In this document: one piece after another, positions 53,101 through 61,191 of the stretch
Numbering within the stretch: position 1 is the stretch's first letter
Layout: each line of letters opens with the position of its first letter
From: Corynebacterium maris DSM 45190
GTDB lineage: Bacteria > Actinomycetota > Actinomycetes > Mycobacteriales > Mycobacteriaceae
NCBI RefSeq assembly: GCF_000442645.1
Contig: NC_021915.1
Coordinates: 2,723,575-2,787,574, forward strand
Direction: 5' to 3'
Length of the DNA: 64,000 bases
The notes under the pieces: generated by a model
The model's input: the letters and a program-made list of their open reading frames with translations, nothing else
What the model was told of the DNA's origin: nothing
The model's database searches: none
Position numbers and translations under genes: made by a program

Positions 53101-53823
53101 TCGCGCGGTTACTCCCGCTCCGGCATGGCCCTGATCGTGGTGACGGCGATTCTCTTCGTCTCCCTCATCGCCGCGGCCACCACCTTCCTCGCCGGGCTGA
53201 TCGGCGGCGACAGCGAGCAATCTCCCGTGAGCACCGACTCCATCCAGGGCGAGCGGCAGAACGCGGCCCCGCCCCAGCTGCCGATCCTGCAGGACATCGA
53301 GGCGGTCTCCATCTGGCAGGCCGCCGGGCAGAACCCGGCCGCCGACAACCCGGAGGACGCCGCCTACCTCACCGACCAGGACACCGACACCCAGTGGACC
53401 TCCGACGAGTACCCGCAGGGACTCGGCACGAAACCGGGCATCGGACTGGCGCTGTCCACCGCCGATCCGGTGCTGCTGGATCACCTGCTGGTGCAGTCCC
53501 CGTCCGCGGGCACCCGTTTCTCCGTCTACGCCCTGCCGGAAGACGTCGCCGCCAACGAGGTCTCCGACCTCGCCGAGCTGCCGCGCGTGGCCGAGGGGGA
53601 ACTGCACACCGGCCGCAACAACATCGAACTGGCGGAACACACCCCGCCCGCCGACGGGGTGATCTTCTGGATCACCGAACTGCCCAGCAGCGCCGTCGCA
53701 AACTCCGTGACCGTCTCCGAGGTCGCCGTCGTCGGACGCACCGCGACCTCGGACGCCGTCACCGACGCCCGCGACGACGCCGAGCGGGAGGCTGAGGCGT
53801 CGGAGGAGATGACCGAGCCTTAA
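50143..53823 (+). CDS. murJ: MurJ lipid II flippase with C-terminal pseudokinase domain
   Basis: 1226 residues. Residues about 1-105 are a low-complexity cytoplasmic segment; about 105-640 form the 14-helix MurJ/MviN core (GSMAIATLISRITGFIRNLL). About 690-930 resemble a protein-kinase fold but lack the Lys, HRD and DFG residues, a pseudokinase as in mycobacterial MviN, where the FHA protein FhaA binds. One helix (about 994-1017) then exports a C-terminal domain. It flips lipid II for peptidoglycan synthesis. GTG 50143 is five bases after GGAG; GTG 50137 is the alternative. A GC hairpin follows. Confidence 0.95.
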   Translation: MSTPSTDENRTPQPAGLRRRIVTPSPPAPVPTTAPKPLIDPEPEDGARLDRSSLTTAPTAGAATATAPAPAAPPAAPASDVGGENQAADPVRAGDGKTSDRQVVASTGSMAIATLISRITGFIRNLLIGAMLGGAVASAFTTANTLPNMITEIVLGSVMTSLVVPVLVRAEREDPDRGAAFIRRLFTLTITLMGIVAVAAVLAAPFLTRIQLREDGQVNVELATSFAYLLLPQIFFYGLFSLFMAVLNTKEIFKPGAWAPVLNNVIAIATLLLYGLLPGSINPAAPVNLLDPHVVLLGLGTTLGVVAQCAIMLPALKTAGVNLRPLWGIDARLKQFGGMAVAIIVYVAISQLGLIVTTRVASGADEAAPYIYSQAWLLLQVPYGIIGVTLVTAIMPRLSRNAAAGDDAGVIRDLSLATKLTFIAIIPIIVFMTAFGPDIGVGLFHYGSLDFQEAYVLGLSISFSAFTLIPYALVMLHLRVFYAREEAWTPTFIIAGITATKIVLSYLAPLVAASPTLVVILLAAANGFGFVAGAVIGSLLLRRKLGPLGSRTVLRTSAWALAAGLVGIAAAVLVRWALSFALEPVLTGFHLSIGTLVELAVAGVVFVIVTGVVLAKSGLPEVQNVGRMLTRIPGLNKVITPDEDKAIDIAAADARDLSEQLFAQDSFNSSPVPPPMSAGVVRGPRLVPGAPVSDGRFRLIADHGSVPGARFWQAVEAESGKQVALTFVDTSGQAPLAPRTTAEAAKVAAEVARNTRRLGKLDHPAVADNIRILGYRSGCLIVSDWVDGLPLRTVAQSGTDPDDPTELNPHAVAYALAPLADVVADAEAAGTPLGLDNSSRLRISRDGTAVLAFPAVLPEATVHRDASGLASAIRLLAGASAEDGGEVDPTLAQLAVDARAVADESEEDQAAAQEANEEQTGNPKIRDLSSRLHTFGSYTEVGTDVAAETDVADASDDDRQSLGAAPHLAVASDAADAPKQLKGGFGSRGYSRSGMALIVVTAILFVSLIAAATTFLAGLIGGDSEQSPVSTDSIQGERQNAAPPQLPILQDIEAVSIWQAAGQNPAADNPEDAAYLTDQDTDTQWTSDEYPQGLGTKPGIGLALSTADPVLLDHLLVQSPSAGTRFSVYALPEDVAANEVSDLAELPRVAEGELHTGRNNIELAEHTPPADGVIFWITELPSSAVANSVTVSEVAVVGRTATSDAVTDARDDAEREAEASEEMTEP

Positions 53824-53839
53824 CCCGGCGTCCTTTACC

Positions 53840-53872
53840 CCCTCGGCGCTTCCCGCACGCGCCGAGGGTTCC
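53840..53872 (+). terminator. Terminator after murJ
   Basis: CCCTCGGCGC (53840-53849) pairs with GCGCCGAGGG (53859-53868), nine-base loop, then TTCCCC. Weak T-tail. Confidence 0.65.
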
Positions 53873-53972
53873 CCGGGCGTGCCTATCTCAATGGGATTTC
53901 CCGGCCTCCCGACGGTGCTTCCGCCGATACGATGCGTGGTGTACGCCAACAGCATTTTTCGGGGGGAAAATC

Positions 53973-54647
53973 ATGGCCGAACCAGCTGCGCGACCGCAGA
54001 TCACACCCGCAGAACGTGCCCGCAGACGACAATTATTCGCCGACTTCAACGACGCCGAACGCGCCGAGAACCGGGAACTTCCCGACGAGTCCGACATGGA
54101 CCTCGTCGCAGACTTCCTCAGCGGCGACGTCAGCGCGTTTTCCACCATCGTGGAACGCCACCGCGCCCGCCTGTTGTGGGTGGCCCGCCGCTACACCGCG
54201 GGCAACGAGGACGACGCCGAGGACATTCTGCAGGACGCGTTGTTCAAGGCCTCCCGCAACCTGGACTCCTACCGGGCGGAGGCCACCTTGAGCACGTGGT
54301 TGCACCGACTCGTCATGAACGCCGGCTATGACTTCCGCAACCACCGCTTCCGGCGGGAAATCTCCACGTTGGACCAGGATGACGCGGCACATGATTACCA
54401 GGACCGGTTGGCCCACGACCCGCACTCCGAGCACGAGACGGCGATGATGCTGCGCGCGGCGCTGGAGACGCTGCGCCCGGAGCAGCGCACCGCGTTGCTC
54501 GCCGTGGACGGGGCCGGGTACACGGTCACCTCCGTCGCGGAGTCGGAGGGCGTGCAGCCCGGCACCATCAAGTCCCGCCGGGCGCGGGGGCGGGTGGCGC
54601 TGGCCGACGCGTTGGCCGCTCTCGGAGACGGGGCCGCTGTGCAGTGA
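53973..54647 (+). CDS. sigM: ECF sigma factor SigM
   Basis: 224 residues, extracytoplasmic-function sigma factor. Region 2 spans about 48-118 (AFSTIVERHRARLLWVARRY, DAEDILQDALFKASRNL, LSTWLHRLVMNA) and region 4 about 155-212 (LETLRPEQRTALLAVDGAG, SVAESEGVQPGTIKSRRARG). In corynebacteria SigM drives trxB, trxC and heat-shock/oxidative genes under disulfide stress. GGGGGGAAA precedes ATG 53973; TACGAT near 53929 is a possible -10. No anti-sigma gene follows, unlike mycobacteria. Confidence 0.9.
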   Translation: MAEPAARPQITPAERARRRQLFADFNDAERAENRELPDESDMDLVADFLSGDVSAFSTIVERHRARLLWVARRYTAGNEDDAEDILQDALFKASRNLDSYRAEATLSTWLHRLVMNAGYDFRNHRFRREISTLDQDDAAHDYQDRLAHDPHSEHETAMMLRAALETLRPEQRTALLAVDGAGYTVTSVAESEGVQPGTIKSRRARGRVALADALAALGDGAAVQ

Positions 54648-54696
54648 CTCCGCTTACAGGGCGGTGAGCGTCTCGTACTTTCGTTGCCTCGGGCTA

Positions 54697-54702
54697 TACA
54701 AT
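54697..54702 (+). promoter_or_regulatory. Candidate -10 box for trxB
   Basis: TACAAT within GCTATACAATG, the only strong -10-like element in the 182-bp gap between sigM and trxB. No clear -35 box and no convincing ECF-type pair were seen, although trxB is a SigM target in C. glutamicum. Confidence 0.4.
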
Positions 54703-54829
54703 GTCTGGCAGTCCATAGGTTCGCACCGCGCTGCCGCGTGCCGCGCCGCCTCGAGCGAGCCGTATATTTCCCCTGAATCGTTGTGGGCCCGCCCGTGCGG
54801 CCCGCGCACAGCTAAGGAGACGCCAGTTC

Positions 54830-55765
54830 ATGTCCGACGCCATCCACGAGGTCGCCATCATCGGATCCGGCCCGGCCGGTTACACCGCCGCCCTGTACGC
54901 CGCCCGCGCTGAGCTCAAGCCCATCGTCTTCGAGGGCTACGAGTACGGCGGCGAGCTGATGAACACCACCGAGGTGGAGAACTACCCGGGCTTCCAGAAG
55001 GGCATCATGGGCCCGGAGCTCATGGAGGAGATGCGTTCGCAGGCCATCCGCTTCGGCGCCGACCTGCGCATGGAGCTCGTCGACCGCGTCGACCTCTCCG
55101 GCGAGATGAAGAAGATCTACGTCGGCGACGAGGAGTACCAGGCCCGTTCCGTCATCCTGGCCACCGGTTCCGCGCCGCGGCACCTAGGCGTGCCGGGCGA
55201 GCAGCAGCTGACCGGCCGCGGCGTGTCCTACTGCGCCACCTGTGACGGCTTCTTCTTCAAGGGCCAGCACATCGCCGTCGTCGGCGGCGGCGACACCGCC
55301 ATGACCGACGCGTTGTTCCTGACGAAGTTCGCGGAGAAGGTCACCGTCATCCACCGCCGCGAAGAATTCCGCGCCTCCCAGATCATGCTGGATCGCGCGA
55401 AGCAGAACGAGAAAATCGAGCTGGTGACCAACAAGGTCGTCGACTCGGTGGAGGAGAACGACGGCAAGGTCGGCGGCCTGAAGTTGCGCGACACCACCAC
55501 CGACGAGATCTCCGAGCTGGACGTCTCCGCGATGTTCGTCGCCATCGGCCACGACCCGCGTTCGACTTTCCTCGACGGCCAGCTGACGCTCGACGAGAAC
55601 GGTTACGTCGAGGTCGAGCAGCCGTCCACCGTCACCAGCGTGGCGGGCGTCTTCGCCGCCGGCGACTTGGTGGACGACCACTACCAGCAGGCCGTGACCG
55701 CCGCCGGCTCCGGCTGCAAGGCCGCGCTGGACGCCGAGGCCTACCTCACCGAGCTCGACGCGTAG
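54830..55765 (+). CDS. trxB: Thioredoxin reductase
   Basis: 311 residues, flavoprotein that passes electrons from NADPH to thioredoxin. FAD loop AIIGSGPAGYTAALYAARA at 9-27, redox pair C135-x-x-C138 (CATCDG), NADPH loop VVGGGDTAMTDALFLTKF, then ATGSAPRHLG. AAGGAGA precedes ATG 54830. Operon with trxC, 53 bases between. Confidence 0.97.
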   Translation: MSDAIHEVAIIGSGPAGYTAALYAARAELKPIVFEGYEYGGELMNTTEVENYPGFQKGIMGPELMEEMRSQAIRFGADLRMELVDRVDLSGEMKKIYVGDEEYQARSVILATGSAPRHLGVPGEQQLTGRGVSYCATCDGFFFKGQHIAVVGGGDTAMTDALFLTKFAEKVTVIHRREEFRASQIMLDRAKQNEKIELVTNKVVDSVEENDGKVGGLKLRDTTTDEISELDVSAMFVAIGHDPRSTFLDGQLTLDENGYVEVEQPSTVTSVAGVFAAGDLVDDHYQQAVTAAGSGCKAALDAEAYLTELDA

Positions 55766-55818
55766 ATAATAACCGTAGACTTCCAGGCAGAAGACGAAAA
55801 AGACTTCAGGAGGAAAAC

Positions 55819-56142
55819 ATGAGCAACGTCATCGACGTCACACAGGACACGTTCCGCGAGGTCGTCGTCGAATCAGACACGCCGGTCGTCGTGGATTTCT
55901 GGGCGGAATGGTGCGGGCCCTGCAAGAAGCTCTCGCCGATGCTCGAGGAGATCGCGGCGGAGATGGGCGACCAAGTCACCGTGGCCAAGGTCAACGTCGA
56001 CGACGAGCGTACGCTCGGCGCGATGTTCCAGATCATGTCCATCCCGGCGGTGCTGTTTTTCAAGGACGGGGAGAAGGTCGATGAAGTCATCGGTCTGCGT
56101 CCGAAGCACGAGATCGTCGATAAGATTCAAGCCCAGCTGTAA
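55819..56142 (+). CDS. trxA: Thioredoxin
   Basis: 107 residues with the classic W-C32-G-P-C35-K site and cis-Pro (MSIPAVLFFKDG). Substrate of the upstream reductase; reduces protein disulfides in the cytoplasm. Called trxC in mycobacterial naming of this locus. AGGAGG lies before the ATG. Confidence 0.96.
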   Translation: MSNVIDVTQDTFREVVVESDTPVVVDFWAEWCGPCKKLSPMLEEIAAEMGDQVTVAKVNVDDERTLGAMFQIMSIPAVLFFKDGEKVDEVIGLRPKHEIVDKIQAQL

Positions 56143-56164
56143 CTGCTAGTCTAGTTAAGATCAT

Positions 56165-56188
56165 AAGTACTTACTCCATCAAGTACTT
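56165..56188. repeat. Two copies of the palindrome AAGTACTT
   Basis: AAGTACTT at 56165-56172 and again at 56181-56188, eight bases apart. Each copy is its own reverse complement, and the pair can also fold as one hairpin. It lies between trxA and the cwlM gene, downstream of a TAAGAT box (56156-56161). Possible operator of a dimer pair. Confidence 0.5.
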
Positions 56189-56236
56189 TCCACACCGGTT
56201 TGCAGCCGCACACCACACGGCCAAGGAGGTAGTTCG

Positions 56237-57418
56237 GTGACGGACAGCATTCGACCCGGCGAGTCCAGCCCACGGGTCGCCGAAGTGCGCACCACTCTCG
56301 CCGGTCTCGGTTTGCTCGCGTCCTTTGAAGGCGACGTGAGCAAGTGGAAGACCCGTAGCTTCAGCGAGGACGATAAACTCTTCGACGATGACCTCGCTGA
56401 AGTGCTCAAGGCTTTCCAGCAGTCGCGCGGCATCGTGCCCAGCGGCAAGATCGACGAGACCACCCTGCGCGAGCTGCGCCACGCCTCGTACCGCCTCGGT
56501 GCGCGCGTCCTGCAGTATCAGCCGAACCAGGAGCTGATCGGCGACGACGTCTCCCAGCTGCAAAATCAGCTGCAGGAGCTGGGCTTCTACGTTCATCGCA
56601 TCGACGGGCACTTCGGCCCGTACACCCATGAGGCGCTGCGCAGTTACCAGCTCAACTCCGGGCTGCAGAAGGACGGCGTCTGCGGGCCGAAGACGCTGCG
56701 CGCGCTGTCCCTGCTGGGGCGTCGCATCACCGGCGGCTCTCCGCTGCGCATCCGCGAACGCGAGCACGTCCGCGACGCCGGCCCCCAGCTCGCCGGCAAA
56801 CGCGTCGTCATCGACCCCGGGTTGGGTGGCGCCACCACCGGCATGACCGTCTCCGGCAAGTACGGCGACGTCACCGAAGAGGAGCTGCTCTGGGACGTCG
56901 CCAAACGCACCGAGGGGCGCATGATCTCCACGGGCATGGAGACGATCATCTCCCGGCAGCGCGGCGACGACCCCAGCACCCGCGACCGAGCCGACATCGC
57001 CAACGCCTTCGACGCGGATTTGATGATCAGCCTGCGGTTCGACTCCTACCCGAACGAGAAGGCCTCCGGTGTGGCCAGCTTCTACTTCGGCTCCGAGATC
57101 GGGTCGTCCTCCATGACCGGGGAGATGTTCTCCGGTTACATTCAGCGCGAGATCGTCGCCCGCACCAAACTGATCAACTGCGGCAACCACGCGCGCACGT
57201 GGGACATTCTCCGCCTGACGGAGATGCCCACCGTGGAGCTGTTCCTGGGTTATCTCAGTAACCCTAACGACGTGAAGGCCCTGACCGATCCGGCGACGCG
57301 CGACGCCATCTCGGAGGCGATCGTGGTGGCGATCAAGCGCCTGTACCTGCTGGATGAGGACGACATGGCCACCGGCACCTACCGTTTCGAAGAGCTGCTG
57401 GCCGCCGAACAGGCTTAA
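56237..57418 (+). CDS. cwlM: CwlM-type amidase-like protein lacking zinc ligands
   Basis: 393 residues, GTG start with AAGGAGG. Two peptidoglycan-binding-1 repeats (about 10-80 and 100-160) precede an amidase_3 fold (about 187-375). The zinc His of the family motif D-P-G-H-G-G is L196 (VIDPGLGG), and the second His in S-x-H is R267 (SLRFDS); only the Glu in EEELLWD is kept. There is no signal peptide. In M. tuberculosis CwlM is a cytoplasmic, phosphorylated activator of MurA, not an amidase; the lost ligands fit the same use here. Confidence 0.9.
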   Translation: MTDSIRPGESSPRVAEVRTTLAGLGLLASFEGDVSKWKTRSFSEDDKLFDDDLAEVLKAFQQSRGIVPSGKIDETTLRELRHASYRLGARVLQYQPNQELIGDDVSQLQNQLQELGFYVHRIDGHFGPYTHEALRSYQLNSGLQKDGVCGPKTLRALSLLGRRITGGSPLRIREREHVRDAGPQLAGKRVVIDPGLGGATTGMTVSGKYGDVTEEELLWDVAKRTEGRMISTGMETIISRQRGDDPSTRDRADIANAFDADLMISLRFDSYPNEKASGVASFYFGSEIGSSSMTGEMFSGYIQREIVARTKLINCGNHARTWDILRLTEMPTVELFLGYLSNPNDVKALTDPATRDAISEAIVVAIKRLYLLDEDDMATGTYRFEELLAAEQA

Positions 57419-57421
57419 AGG

Positions 57422-58069
57422 TCAGCTCACGTGCGCCTCCGCGCCCGAGAGGAGCTTTTCCACCGCCTCCGCAGAGAGCAACCCTTTCGCCGGAGGCATC
57501 TCCAGGCGCAGCCGCGGCAGAACCGGGTGGTCGCGGACGACCTCAAAGCCCGCGGACTCCAGCACCGCTGCGTCAATCAGGCCGATGTCCTGTGGTTTTT
57601 CCGCCATGGGCAAGGGATCTTCGGCGTCTTTGCGCCAGCCGAAGGCTTCCACGGCCTCGACTCCTTTTTGCAGCAGGTCCATGATCGCGGCGTCCATCAG
57701 CACCGCCTCCAGTCCGGTGCCCTCGAAGCCGGGGTCGATGAACAACGACGTCACCACCGCCGCGTCCTCACTGACGGGGGCCGTCGGCAGCTGCCGGGCG
57801 CCTGGGGCGTCCTCGCGCGGGCAGTACAGCACCGTCGCCCGCGCCCGGCGGCGGGGCACTTCGGAGCGCGGGAAGCCGATGTTGAAACCGCAGGCGCCGA
57901 AGGTCAGCAAGACCGTCGACAGCCAGACTTCTTTTTCGAAGGGCGCGTTGCCCGCCTTCGCCACACGCCGCGCCAGCTCCGGTTCCAACTCCCAGAACAC
58001 GCTCCGCGCGGCCTGCAGGTGAATTCCCCCGGCGGTCTGCGCGGTCAGCGGTGACAGGCGGGCGTCCAT
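57422..58069 (-). CDS. GNAT-like acetyltransferase, Rv3916c homologue
   Basis: 215 residues. AAVVTSLFIDPGFEGTGLEAVLMDAAIMDLL resembles the GNAT acetyl-CoA segment (here given as two parts around SLFIDPGFEG and VLMDAAIMD). The rest (RSVFWELEPELARRVAKAG, FGACGFNIGFP) is specific to this origin-linked family. Downstream of parB on the same strand, eight bases on, with a convergent cwlM. Function unknown. Confidence 0.75.
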   Translation of the reverse strand: MDARLSPLTAQTAGGIHLQAARSVFWELEPELARRVAKAGNAPFEKEVWLSTVLLTFGACGFNIGFPRSEVPRRRARATVLYCPREDAPGARQLPTAPVSEDAAVVTSLFIDPGFEGTGLEAVLMDAAIMDLLQKGVEAVEAFGWRKDAEDPLPMAEKPQDIGLIDAAVLESAGFEVVRDHPVLPRLRLEMPPAKGLLSAEAVEKLLSGAEAHVS

Positions 58070-58077
58070 GATCGGGG

Positions 58078-59235
58078 CTAGCTCTCTCCCCGGATGAGCT
58101 GCATGATGCGCTCAAAATCTTCTTGGTCGCCGAACTCGACCACGATCTTGCCCTTGCGCTTGCCCATGGTCACCGACACCTTCGTGTCCCACACGTCGGC
58201 CAACTGCTCGGCCGCCTCATTAAGGGCGGCGGGCTGCTCGACGGGTGCGCGGGCCGGGGTCTCATCCGGCAGCTGCCCGTCGCGGTTGGCCAGGGTGACG
58301 ACCTCTTCCGTGGCGCGGACGCTGAGCCCTTCGGCGATGACGCGGTCCGCCAGCTCCGCCTGTGCGTGCGCACCCGCCTTCAGGCCCAGGATGGCCCGGG
58401 CATGGCCGGCGGAGAGCACTCCGGCGGCGACGCGGCGCTGCACGCTGACCGGCAGCTGGAGCAGACGCAGCATGTTGGTGATCACTGGACGGGAGCGGCC
58501 GAGCCGGTCCGCCAGCTCCGTCTGCGTGACGTTGAACTCCTCCAGCAGCTGCTCGTACGCGGCCGCCTCTTCCAGCGGGTTGAGCTGCACCCGGTGGATG
58601 TTCTCCAGCAGGGCGTCGCGCAGCATGTCGCTGTCGTCGGTGTCGCGCACGATCGCCGGGATGGTACGCAGCCCGGCCTTAGCTGCGGCGCGCCAACGAC
58701 GCTCGCCCATGATGATCTCGTAACCGTCGTCGTCCGCGTCGCGGCGGACCACAATCGGCTGCAGCAGACCGAACTCGCGGACCGAATGCACTAACTCGGC
58801 GAGTTCCTCGTGATCGAAGACCTGCCGGGGGTTCTTCTCGTTCGGCCGGATCTCCCCGACGCCGATCTCCCGGTAGGTGGCGCCGAAGTCGTTGCCGGAC
58901 TGCCCCTCGTCTTGCGCCTGCTCGTGGGCGCGGGGGTCTGACTGGGCGGAAGCGGCGACGTCCCCTGCTTCGGATTCCTCCGTGGCCTCCGGCGGCCTCT
59001 GCTGGACGACCCGGCGCATGGTGGCGGGCGTCTCGCGGGAAGCGCGGCCGCCGCCGAAGACGGGCGCGCCCGGCACCTGCGCGTTGCGGGCGCCCTTGGT
59101 GCCGCCGATGATCACGTCCGCCGCGCCGTCGCCCAGCGACGGGTTGGACTTGTCGTTCGTCTCTTCGACGGGCGCGGAGGGAATCAGCGCGGCCAATCCC
59201 CGGCCGAGCCCCCCTCTACGATTCTCCTTGGCCAT
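58078..59235 (-). CDS. parB: Chromosome partitioning protein ParB
   Basis: 385 residues. About 120 low-complexity N-terminal residues precede the ParB/Srx CTPase domain (IVVRRDADDDGYEIIMGERR, with the GERRWRAA box near 190), the helix-turn-helix (LADRLGRSRPVITNMLRLLQ) and the C-terminal dimerisation region. It binds parS sites, spreads as a CTP-dependent clamp and recruits SMC. Two bases separate it from the parA stop. Four parS sites lie 16-24 kb to the left. Confidence 0.97.
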   Translation of the reverse strand: MAKENRRGGLGRGLAALIPSAPVEETNDKSNPSLGDGAADVIIGGTKGARNAQVPGAPVFGGGRASRETPATMRRVVQQRPPEATEESEAGDVAASAQSDPRAHEQAQDEGQSGNDFGATYREIGVGEIRPNEKNPRQVFDHEELAELVHSVREFGLLQPIVVRRDADDDGYEIIMGERRWRAAAKAGLRTIPAIVRDTDDSDMLRDALLENIHRVQLNPLEEAAAYEQLLEEFNVTQTELADRLGRSRPVITNMLRLLQLPVSVQRRVAAGVLSAGHARAILGLKAGAHAQAELADRVIAEGLSVRATEEVVTLANRDGQLPDETPARAPVEQPAALNEAAEQLADVWDTKVSVTMGKRKGKIVVEFGDQEDFERIMQLIRGES

Positions 59236-59237
59236 AG

Positions 59238-60221
59238 CTACTCCTCGTCACTCATGACACTTGAGTGTACCGGCTTGATCGGGCCGTCGAGCTGACGCGC
59301 GATCTCCGGGCTGACGCCGATCGGTCCGGTCGACGCGTGCGGTTGGTAGTCGCCGCGGGTGGCGAACTCCTTCGCCGCCGACAGGTACGCCATTGCCCCG
59401 CTGGACGTCGGCGAATAGTCGATGACGGTCTGCCCGTACCCGGGCGCCTCAGAGACCTTCACCGAACGCGGGATGATGTTGCGCAGCACCACGTCGCCGA
59501 ACTGCTTGCGCACCTCCGTGCTGACGTCTTCGGCGAGCCTGGTGCGCCCGTCGTACATGGTCAGCAGCACGGCGGAGATGTGCAGGCTGGTGTTCAGGTG
59601 CTCCCGGATCATCGAGATGTTGTTGAGCAGCTGCCCCACGCCCTCCAGGGCGTAGTACTCGCTCTGAATCGGGATCATCACTTCGTCGACCGCGGTCATC
59701 GCGTTGATCGTCAGCAGGCCCAGCGAGGGCGGGCAGTCGATGAGGATGTAGTCGTAGCCTTCCGCCGCGACGTAGCCCTTGCGCAGGGCGTCCGCCAGGC
59801 GGTATTCCCGACGGACCAGGCTGACCAGCTCGATCTCTGCGCCGGCGAGGTCGATCGTCGCCGGGATGCAGTGCAGGTCGGGATTGGTCGGGGTGATCTG
59901 GATGGCTTCGGCCGCGTTGGCCTCCCCGATGAGCATCTCGTACGAACTGATGACGCCCGCGTGATGGTCCACGCCCAGCGCCGTGGAGGCGTTGCCCTGC
60001 GGGTCGAGGTCGACGACCAGCACTTTTTGGCCGTACGTGGCCAACGCCGCCGCCATGTTGACAGTGGACGTCGTTTTGCCGACGCCGCCCTTCTGGTTCG
60101 CGACCGTGATCAGGCGTGGGCCGTCCGGCTTCGGCAGCACCAGACGGTTCAGCTTCCGCACCTCGGCGGCACGACGTTCGTCCGCTGCCAGGGAGTCGTC
60201 ATCCCACTGCGCGTCTTCCAT
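59238..60221 (-). CDS. parA: Chromosome partitioning ATPase ParA
   Basis: 327 residues. Deviant Walker A KGGVGKTTSTVNMA near 46-59, Walker A' VLVVDLDPQGN and Walker B YDILIDCPPSLGLLTINA give a canonical chromosomal ParA/Soj that pulls the origin region with ParB. A 38-residue acidic N-terminus precedes it. GGAGAAAG lies ahead of the ATG. A weak hairpin separates it from rsmG. Confidence 0.97.
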   Translation of the reverse strand: MEDAQWDDDSLAADERRAAEVRKLNRLVLPKPDGPRLITVANQKGGVGKTTSTVNMAAALATYGQKVLVVDLDPQGNASTALGVDHHAGVISSYEMLIGEANAAEAIQITPTNPDLHCIPATIDLAGAEIELVSLVRREYRLADALRKGYVAAEGYDYILIDCPPSLGLLTINAMTAVDEVMIPIQSEYYALEGVGQLLNNISMIREHLNTSLHISAVLLTMYDGRTRLAEDVSTEVRKQFGDVVLRNIIPRSVKVSEAPGYGQTVIDYSPTSSGAMAYLSAAKEFATRGDYQPHASTGPIGVSPEIARQLDGPIKPVHSSVMSDEE

Positions 60222-60260
60222 GGAGACTTTCTCCGCCTTCCCGGTTCACGATCTGTACTT

Positions 60261-60283
60261 CACAAAGACTGCCTCTGGCAGTC
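60261..60283 (-). terminator. Hairpin between rsmG and parA
   Basis: GACTGCC-TCT-GGCAGTC (60267-60283), perfect 7-bp stem, followed on the minus strand by TTTGTG. It may end the rsmG transcript before parA. Confidence 0.5.
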
Positions 60284-60341
60284 ATCCTTCCATCTTAGTA
60301 GGCGCGAGCACTATCCCGAACCGGAGCACGCCCTTCGTCCG

Positions 60342-61013
60342 TCACTTCACCCGCGGGATGCGGATCAAAGTGGTCGGTTCCTCGAGGTGGTCGGCCCCGA
60401 CGGTGAAGATCTCGCCGTCGCCGCCGCCGGCTTTCCTGATCTGGGCGCGGTCCCGTTCCAGCTCTTCCCCGACGGAGGAGCCCTTCATCGCGATCATCGC
60501 GCCACCGACCTTGGCCAGCGGCAGCGACCAGCCGGTCAGCTTGCCCAGCGGGGCCACCGCCCGCGAGGTCACCACGTCCACCTGGCCCAGCTCGCGCACG
60601 TGCGGTTCCTCGGCACGGCCGCGCACGACGGTGACGTTGTCCAGCCCCAGCTGCTCCTTGACCTCACCCAGATACACCGAGCGCTTGAGCAGCGGCTCAA
60701 TGAGACGGATCTGCAGGTCGGGGCGGGCAATCGCGAGCGGGATGCCCGGCAGGCCGGCGCCCGAGCCGATGTCAGCGATGGTGAGCCCCTCGTCGAAGGC
60801 CTCTCCGATCACGGCGCAGTTGAGGATGTGGCGGGTCCACAGCCGGGGCACCTCGCGGGGGCCGATGAAGCCGCGCTCCGATCCGTCGGTGGCCAGGGAA
60901 CGGTGGTAGGCGATCGCCAGATCCAGTCGGTCGCCGAAGACGTCGGCGGCCACGGCGGGCGGGGTGGGCAGGGCGTCGTCGGACCGGGTGATCTTCTCGC
61001 TGTCGGCTGACAC
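60342..61013 (-). CDS. rsmG: 16S rRNA (guanine(527)-N7)-methyltransferase
   Basis: 223 residues, GidB fold. TIADIGSGAGLPGIPLAIAR is the SAM loop; VVTSRAVAPLGKLTGW is the substrate segment. It methylates G527 of 16S rRNA. GTG 61011-61013 has AAAGGAG nine bases ahead. Keeps the gid-parA-parB order; jag, usually upstream, is absent. Confidence 0.95.
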   Translation of the reverse strand: MSADSEKITRSDDALPTPPAVAADVFGDRLDLAIAYHRSLATDGSERGFIGPREVPRLWTRHILNCAVIGEAFDEGLTIADIGSGAGLPGIPLAIARPDLQIRLIEPLLKRSVYLGEVKEQLGLDNVTVVRGRAEEPHVRELGQVDVVTSRAVAPLGKLTGWSLPLAKVGGAMIAMKGSSVGEELERDRAQIRKAGGGDGEIFTVGADHLEEPTTLIRIPRVK

Positions 61014-61130
61014 TGCAGAATGCTCCTTTGGCTCAGGTGCCCCGTGGATGAGGCGCTGGGATGTCTAGGCCTCCACGATAGCGGGGGCGCGCGCCTTGCG
61101 ACGAACCGGGTTATCCGAGCGTACCCACCC

Positions 61131-61169
61131 AAAAACCCCGGCCTTCGACAGAGGTGTCGAAGACCGGGG
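61131..61169 (-). terminator. Terminator after yidC
   Basis: Arms 61136-61150 and 61155-61169 (14 of 15 paired; CCCCGG outer), loop GAGG, then TTTTT on the minus strand. Strong terminator 22 bases beyond the yidC stop. Confidence 0.9.
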
Positions 61170-61191
61170 CGGGGCGGGCGTCGAGGGGCGG

